From Coriobacteriaceae bacterium (GTDB lineage: Bacteria > Actinomycetota > Coriobacteriia > Coriobacteriales > Coriobacteriaceae), in the NCBI GenBank assembly GCA_902364645.1, contig CABJEP010000009.1, positions 394 through 64,393 on the forward strand: DNA of 64,000 nucleotides, in the 5' to 3' direction. The position numbers and the translations under genes were made by a program. Below the pieces are notes generated by a model, which saw nothing but the letters and a program-made list of their open reading frames with translations, ran no database searches and was not told where the DNA came from. Shown here piece by piece: positions 58,452-64,000 of this stretch. The stretch's first letter is position 1. Every line of letters begins with the position of its first letter.

Positions 58452-59327
58452 CTACTTCCAAATCGCGAGCGCGGCGGTGCCCAGCACGATGAGGAAAAGG
58501 CCGATGGCGCTTCGATGCGACAGCTTTTCGTTGAAGGCCAGTCGTGCGAACAGCACCGATACGACAATCGATAGTTTGTCGATTTGCACGACGACGCTCA
58601 CCTGGCCTGCAGCGATGGCGTAGTAGTACAGCAGCCACGACGCGCCGGTCGCAATGCCCGATGCCGCAAGAAATGCGAGTTCGCGCGGGTCAATGCGCGC
58701 GACCTGCTCCAGCTTTCCCTTGGCAGCCACGATTGCCCATGCCATAACAAGTACCACACAGGTGCGGATTGCCGTGGCCAGGTTTGACTCGACACCTTCG
58801 ATGCCGATCTTGGCGAGGACGGAGGTGAGTGCCGCGAACACGGCGGCGCCGAGGGCGTAAGCGAGCCAGGCTCGGTCTTGCTTTTGCTCTGCGCCGACGG
58901 ACTGCTTTTTCTCGATCATCAAAAACGTGCCGAGCGTGATAACTGCGGTTCCCACGAGCTTGACCGCCAGGTTGCCTGTCTCACCAAAAAGCACTATGGC
59001 GATCAGCACGGCGAGCACGGTGCTCATCTTGTCGACGGGTACAACCTTGTTGACGTCTCCGATGCTGAGCGCCTTAAAGTAACAGATCCACGAGGCGCCG
59101 GTGGCGAGTCCCGAGAGGGTGAGGAATAGCCAGGCTTTGGCGGGAATGGCGCCGATTGCTCCGATGGATCCAGAAATGCCCGCCATTGCCCAGGCAAATA
59201 CGAGCACCACGCAAGTACGGATGGCGGTTGCAACGTCGGAGTCGGTGTGCCTGATGCCGCATTTGGCCAAAATGGATGTGATGCCGGCAAAGAAAGCTGA
59301 TGCAAATGCTGCTGTAACCCACGACAC
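58452..59327 (-). CDS. EamA-family (DMT superfamily) transporter
   Basis: A 291-aa protein with ten transmembrane helices in two EamA repeats. Each starts with an (A/T)FFAGI-S-LAK(C/I)GI segment: AFASAFFAGITSILAKCGI (about 6-24) and AAVFAALTSVLAKIGIEGVE (about 155-175). It probably moves small metabolites across the inner membrane. It stands alone; 68 bases separate it from the ABC permease. Confidence 0.9.
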   Translation of the reverse strand: MSWVTAAFASAFFAGITSILAKCGIRHTDSDVATAIRTCVVLVFAWAMAGISGSIGAIGAIPAKAWLFLTLSGLATGASWICYFKALSIGDVNKVVPVDKMSTVLAVLIAIVLFGETGNLAVKLVGTAVITLGTFLMIEKKQSVGAEQKQDRAWLAYALGAAVFAALTSVLAKIGIEGVESNLATAIRTCVVLVMAWAIVAAKGKLEQVARIDPRELAFLAASGIATGASWLLYYYAIAAGQVSVVVQIDKLSIVVSVLFARLAFNEKLSHRSAIGLFLIVLGTAALAIWK

Positions 59328-59395
59328 GGGTTGAGCGCCTCCTCATAAAAGACCGCGCCAGATCTGCGGCGCATGCCCGATGATACCGCGCTTGC

Positions 59396-60094
59396 CTACA
59401 GGTCGCGTGCTCGATAGACCTTGGTACTGATGGCGCAACTCAGTGCAAAGAGCACGAGGGCCAGTACGGCAATTCCTGCGCACAGGCAGCCGAGGACGGC
59501 GGGATCGGGATTCGCCCCAGCAATCGACATGAGCCAGTTGCTGATGGGGTTGGAGGAGCTCAGTGTGGCCATGGCAAGGCATCCGAGCAGGGCAAACAGG
59601 CCGACGGAAAGGCGCAGCGCCTCCATGTGTCCAAATCGAAAGAATAACGGCTGCGCCAAAAACACCATCATGAGGGAGATGAGCATCGATGCGGCGGAGG
59701 CTATCGTGGTCTCAAAGACGATCTGTCCCGTCGAGGGCATGCCCATGTGATCGAAGAACGGAAAGGTGATGATGCTCAAAAGCGCGGCGGCGCAGGTCAT
59801 AACGGCCGAGAAGGCAATGATGCTCAGGTAGCGTGCACAGATGATGTCTTTGCGCGAGATGGGCAGCGTCGCCCGATAACGCTCCCATCCGTTTTGATTG
59901 TCGAAGCCGGCCAGCGAGCTCATAACCATGATGGGCGACATGGCACTGACCGCGCAGGCACCGGCGCTCATACCGGAATCGCCATCCGATGCGTTGGCGA
60001 GGGTCAGTACGACGAAGATGAACAGGCCGACGCCCGCGATGCTCGGGGCGAGCGTGCGAACGATGGCGAGCTCGGACATAAAGGCGCGTTTCAT
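59396..60094 (-). CDS. ABC-2 type permease
   Basis: A 232-aa integral membrane protein with six hydrophobic helices (for example SIAGVGLFIFVVLTLANA near 17-34 and VLALVLFALSCAI near the end). It overlaps the ATPase gene by four bases (start codon within stop region), so the two are translated together. The ATPase and GntR repressor make this a YtrA-like cell-envelope stress or drug-efflux operon. Confidence 0.8.
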   Translation of the reverse strand: MKRAFMSELAIVRTLAPSIAGVGLFIFVVLTLANASDGDSGMSAGACAVSAMSPIMVMSSLAGFDNQNGWERYRATLPISRKDIICARYLSIIAFSAVMTCAAALLSIITFPFFDHMGMPSTGQIVFETTIASAASMLISLMMVFLAQPLFFRFGHMEALRLSVGLFALLGCLAMATLSSSNPISNWLMSIAGANPDPAVLGCLCAGIAVLALVLFALSCAISTKVYRARDL

Positions 60095-60972
60095 TTCGAA
60101 GCCCCTTTCAGCATGAGGCGAAGATAGTCATCAATGGTTGCCCGATCGCAGGGAATCTCTGGAAAGGCCTCGAGCGTTTCGCGACGGTCGGGCACAAGCA
60201 CGTCCACGCTGTAGGCGTGGTGGGCGGCGCGGGCGTCTTCGACGCAAGCCATAAGCTCGGCGGCCTGTGCCTGAGTGCAGTGAGCGATGCCAGCACGGTC
60301 AGTAATGTCCTCGCGCGGCAGGTCAAACACAATCGAGCCGTTATCGATGCAGATGACGCGGTCGGCGGTGTGATCGAGGTCGGACGTAATGTGGCTCGAG
60401 AGCAGCACGCTGCGCTGGCCGTCGGCGACAAAGGCAAGCAGCTCGTCGAGCAGTTCCTCGCGCGCCATGGGATCAAGGCCTGCGGTGGCTTCGTCCAAAA
60501 CGAGCAGCTTGGCATTGTGACTGAGTGCGCAGGCAAGCTGCAACTTCATGCCCATGCCGCGGGAGAGGTCCTTGACCTTCGTCTTGGGATCGAGGCCAAA
60601 TCGGTCGATGAATCCGGCGAACGTTTCGCAGCTCCACGTGGGGTACGCCGGGCCTACGAGCCTCTCGACCTGGCCCACCTTGAGCGTGGAGGGGAAGGGG
60701 CATGTGTCCAGGACAAGGCCGACGCGGGAGCGCAGGTGGCGCTGTGCCTCGTCGGGCGCGTTGGCGTCGCAGCGCTGTCCAAGCAGATGCGCCTCGCCGG
60801 CATCGAGCTTTATAAGCCCGAGCGCGGCGCGAATGGTCGTCGTCTTGCCGGCGCCATTTGCGCCCACAAAGCCAACGATCTGGCCGGGCTCCACGGCAAG
60901 TGTGACGTCTCGCAGTGAAAAACGGTCGCTCACACGGCGTGAGATGCCTTTGAGTTCTAGAAGGTTTTGCAT
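60091..60972 (-). CDS. ABC transporter ATP-binding protein
   Basis: A 293-aa ATPase. FVGANGAGKTTTIRAALGLI is Walker A, KDLSRGMGMKLQLACAL the signature region (L-S-R-G-M), LLVLDEATAGLDPMAR Walker B, and LSSHITSDLDHTADR the H-loop. It partners with the overlapping ABC-2 permease. AAAGG precedes ATG 60972. Confidence 0.93.
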   Translation of the reverse strand: MQNLLELKGISRRVSDRFSLRDVTLAVEPGQIVGFVGANGAGKTTTIRAALGLIKLDAGEAHLLGQRCDANAPDEAQRHLRSRVGLVLDTCPFPSTLKVGQVERLVGPAYPTWSCETFAGFIDRFGLDPKTKVKDLSRGMGMKLQLACALSHNAKLLVLDEATAGLDPMAREELLDELLAFVADGQRSVLLSSHITSDLDHTADRVICIDNGSIVFDLPREDITDRAGIAHCTQAQAAELMACVEDARAAHHAYSVDVLVPDRRETLEAFPEIPCDRATIDDYLRLMLKGASK

Positions 60973-60995
60973 GGTATAGCCTTTCTTGCAGATGG

Positions 60996-61376
60996 CTACT
61001 GCATGGTTTCGGGGGCTATCAGGTCGAGCATCTCGTGCAGCTTGTCGCGCGTAACGCCCAGGGCTTCGGCTTGGCTCGCCGCTTTCGCAAGCAGTTCTTC
61101 GATATGGCAGAGCTGGTTTTCGCGCAAGAGCTCCTGGTTGCCCTCGGCGACAAAACAGCCCTTGCCCTGCACGGTGCAGATAAACCCGAGCTGCTCCAGG
61201 TCGGCGTAGGCGCGCTTGGTGGTGATGACGCTCACGCCAAGATCGCTCGCGAGCGCGCGGATGCTGGGGAGTTTGGCTCCCGCAGTGAGTGTGCCCGAAA
61301 GGATCTGAGCTTTGACCTGTGAGGATATCTGTTCGTAGATAGGCTTATCGCTCGAATCGGATAGGATGATGTCCAC
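60996..61376 (-). CDS. GntR-family (YtrA-type) repressor
   Basis: A 126-aa regulator: KPIYEQISSQVKAQILSGTL begins the winged helix and KLPSIRALASDLGVSVITTK is the recognition helix; the short C-terminal part is helical without a ligand domain, as in YtrA. It is the first gene of the operon with the ATPase and permease and probably represses it until cell-wall-active compounds are present. The start lies right at the edge of a region with TATATACAC-like direct repeats (61402-61440). Confidence 0.92.
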   Translation of the reverse strand: MDIILSDSSDKPIYEQISSQVKAQILSGTLTAGAKLPSIRALASDLGVSVITTKRAYADLEQLGFICTVQGKGCFVAEGNQELLRENQLCHIEELLAKAASQAEALGVTRDKLHEMLDLIAPETMQ

Positions 61377-61935
61377 AGCGGCTCCTTAGCTGTTGGGTTA
61401 CACGTGTATATAACCGGTAAGCACAGTATATATACACTATGCACAGTTATGCAAGAGCTAAATGTGGAATAGCCCATCGGCGCCGCGCTTGCTCCAAAAC
61501 AATCTCAATCTGTAACACCTGGGTCCGTTTTGGGTCGCCTGCTGTTACAGATCGAGATCTTATTTGCCCGCTTGCCTATTTGTCTCAGTCTGTAACAGTA
61601 AGAGTCGATTTGCGCGGCTAGATGTTACAGATTGAGACATTGGCTCCCTGCCTTCCTGTTTATCTCGATTTGTAACAGCTAGACCCAATTTGGGCGGTCA
61701 GATGTTACAAATCGAGATTGTGCCGGCGGGCCTGCCGGTTTGTCTTGATCTGTAACAGGTAGAGGCTCAAAACCCGTCTTACTGTTACAGATCGAGACAG
61801 TCCTTGAGGCGACTGCCAGGTGCACAGCGAGCTTGGCTAATGAATTTGTCCTGATAGGTGCCCTATGGCGGGATTTCGCGGCTACAATGGTGCGGTTACA
61901 ACGACGTAATGCACTCAATGCAAGAAAGGATCCGC
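61377..61935. other. Intergenic with a four-copy hairpin array
   Basis: Apart from the promoter of the GntR operon (TATATAAC and TATATACAC repeats near 61405-61440), it is filled by the 61502-61798 array and then the prfC leader. No coding frame is convincing. Confidence 0.7.
61502..61798. repeat. Four palindromic hairpin units with exact 80-bp period
   Basis: Units start at 61502, 61582, 61662 and 61742; each is 57 bp with 16-base arms (consensus TCTCRATCTGTAACA and its complement) around a 25-base centre, followed by a 23-base spacer. Arm differences are largely compensated: unit 3 changes TCT to TTT on one side and AGA to AAA on the other. Centres vary. Not a CRISPR: the unit is itself palindromic and the spacers are short and similar. 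Confidence 0.92.
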
Positions 61936-63549
<1,614 letters not shown>

Positions 63550-63649
63550 TGCACCGGCGCGGTGGCCCTGCGGGGCTGCCGCACCGTTTGCTTGCCTGCC
63601 GCCGCGTGAGCGGCTATCATACCCACCGTCGCCTCAAGACCGTGGCGGC

Positions 63650-63678
63650 CGAGCAGTTCGGGTCCGATATCCTGCTCG
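63650..63678 (+). promoter_or_regulatory. Leader hairpin before the VUT gene
   Basis: CGAGCAG pairs with CTGCTCG around a 15-base loop, followed by TTAAACCTAAAACCAAAGGAG leading to the start codon. VUT/YhhQ transporters are often under preQ1 riboswitches; I cannot match a known preQ1 class here. Confidence 0.35.
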
Positions 63679-63705
63679 TTAAACCTAAAACCAAAGGAGT
63701 ACATA

Positions 63706-64000
63706 ATGATCAAGAAGGTCATGGAGGACTACAAGGTCCTGTTGCGGAGCATTCCCGCGGCAACGGTTTCGCTGTTTTTCGTGAGCGTCATCATGATGAA
63801 CCTGCTGGCCAACAAAGAGCTTATCAGCCTACCGTATCTGGCGCTCGATTGCGGCTTTGTGGTGAGCTGGGTCTCGTTTTTGTGCCAGGACATGATCTGC
63901 AAGCGTTTTGGCGCCAAGGCATCCATCAAAATCTCTATCCTCGCGCTGGCGGTCAACCTGGCCGTAAGCCTGTGCTTTTGGCTGTGCTCGCTCACGCCCG
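63706..64000 (+). CDS. VUT family (YhhQ-like) transporter, cut by the window edge
   Basis: The first 98 residues of a multi-helix membrane protein. MIKKVMEDYKVLLRSIPAAT leads into VSLFFVSVIMMNLLANKELI and LALDCGFVVSWVSFLCQDMI, which match the VUT/YhhQ family of queuosine-precursor transporters (MNL-ANK, D-G--VSW-SFL--D). Two and a half helices are visible. AAAGGAG precedes ATG 63706. Confidence 0.85.
   Translation, partial: MIKKVMEDYKVLLRSIPAATVSLFFVSVIMMNLLANKELISLPYLALDCGFVVSWVSFLCQDMICKRFGAKASIKISILALAVNLAVSLCFWLCSLTP

Noticed and set aside
61502..61798. CRISPR-like regular spacing (80-bp period)
   Set aside because: The repeated unit is a 57-bp palindrome with a variable centre, the spacers are only 23 bp and resemble each other, and no cas genes are nearby.
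63650..63705. preQ1 riboswitch before the VUT gene
   Set aside because: Context would fit, but the leader does not show a preQ1-I, -II or -III core that I can recognise; only a simple hairpin is recorded.

Overview
The window reads like a chromosome segment of a Collinsella-type member of the Coriobacteriia (Actinobacteria). It is high in G+C. The housekeeping genes (topoisomerase IV-type parE/parC, a GMP synthase ATP-PPase, prfC) are actinobacterial in style. The intergenic regions carry palindromic repeats (TGTGACAAAGGGACAG... and TTGGGGACGTTCTT... hairpins) of a kind I associate with Collinsella genomes. The genus call is inference; no rRNA or tRNA is present to anchor it.

Layout. 1-2.9 kb is the replication/control end of a mobile element, all on the minus strand: two HTH/excisionase-like proteins, a replication initiator with a 33-bp-period iteron-like array inside its gene, a DnaC-like helicase loader and two unrecognised proteins. 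3.7-6.8 kb holds a frameshifted DtxR-type regulator, a methyltransferase and a TetR regulator whose two upstream regions share a TTGA-N7-TCAA palindrome, followed by a double-DUF1294 membrane protein whose 5' end runs into a hexanucleotide repeat. 6.9-12.8 kb is a defence-type island. It has a DUF3800 gene and an Abi_2 (HEPN) gene, each followed on the same strand by a homologous two-hairpin RNA with a GNRA tetraloop. It also has a three-methyltransferase insert bounded by 20-bp direct repeats, and a ToxN/AbiQ-like type III toxin preceded by a structured RNA and terminator. 13-20 kb contains YjdF with a riboswitch-like leader, and a duplicated module of sirtuin-like (SIR2) genes divergent from a TetR gene. 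The left copy of that module is gutted, and two radical-SAM genes lie between its sirtuin fragments.

20-64 kb is mostly ordinary chromosome: parC/parE with a LexA-type palindrome upstream of parE, a 1455-aa wall-anchored surface protein and a LuxR regulator, a GMP synthase subunit without glutaminase, a two-component system divergent from a CXXC peptide/4Fe-4S/TlpA redox cluster, a CoA-disulfide reductase, a large MacB-like ABC protein, a Dus enzyme, TrmO, a MalY-like lyase, a BvgS-like hybrid kinase, an ion channel, a ClC transporter, a GntR-controlled ABC exporter, prfC and a truncated VUT-family transporter. Intergenic DNA here is rich in repeats. The most striking is a four-copy, exactly 80-bp-period array of 57-bp hairpins with compensatory stem changes upstream of prfC. 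The next is a 186-bp element bounded by a perfect 32-bp inverted repeat, sitting in a repeat cluster near 47.5 kb.

The best candidate for an exciting system is the 6.9-8.98 kb pair: two unrelated defence-associated proteins (DUF3800 and Abi_2) adjacent to each other and each coupled to the same family of small structured RNA.
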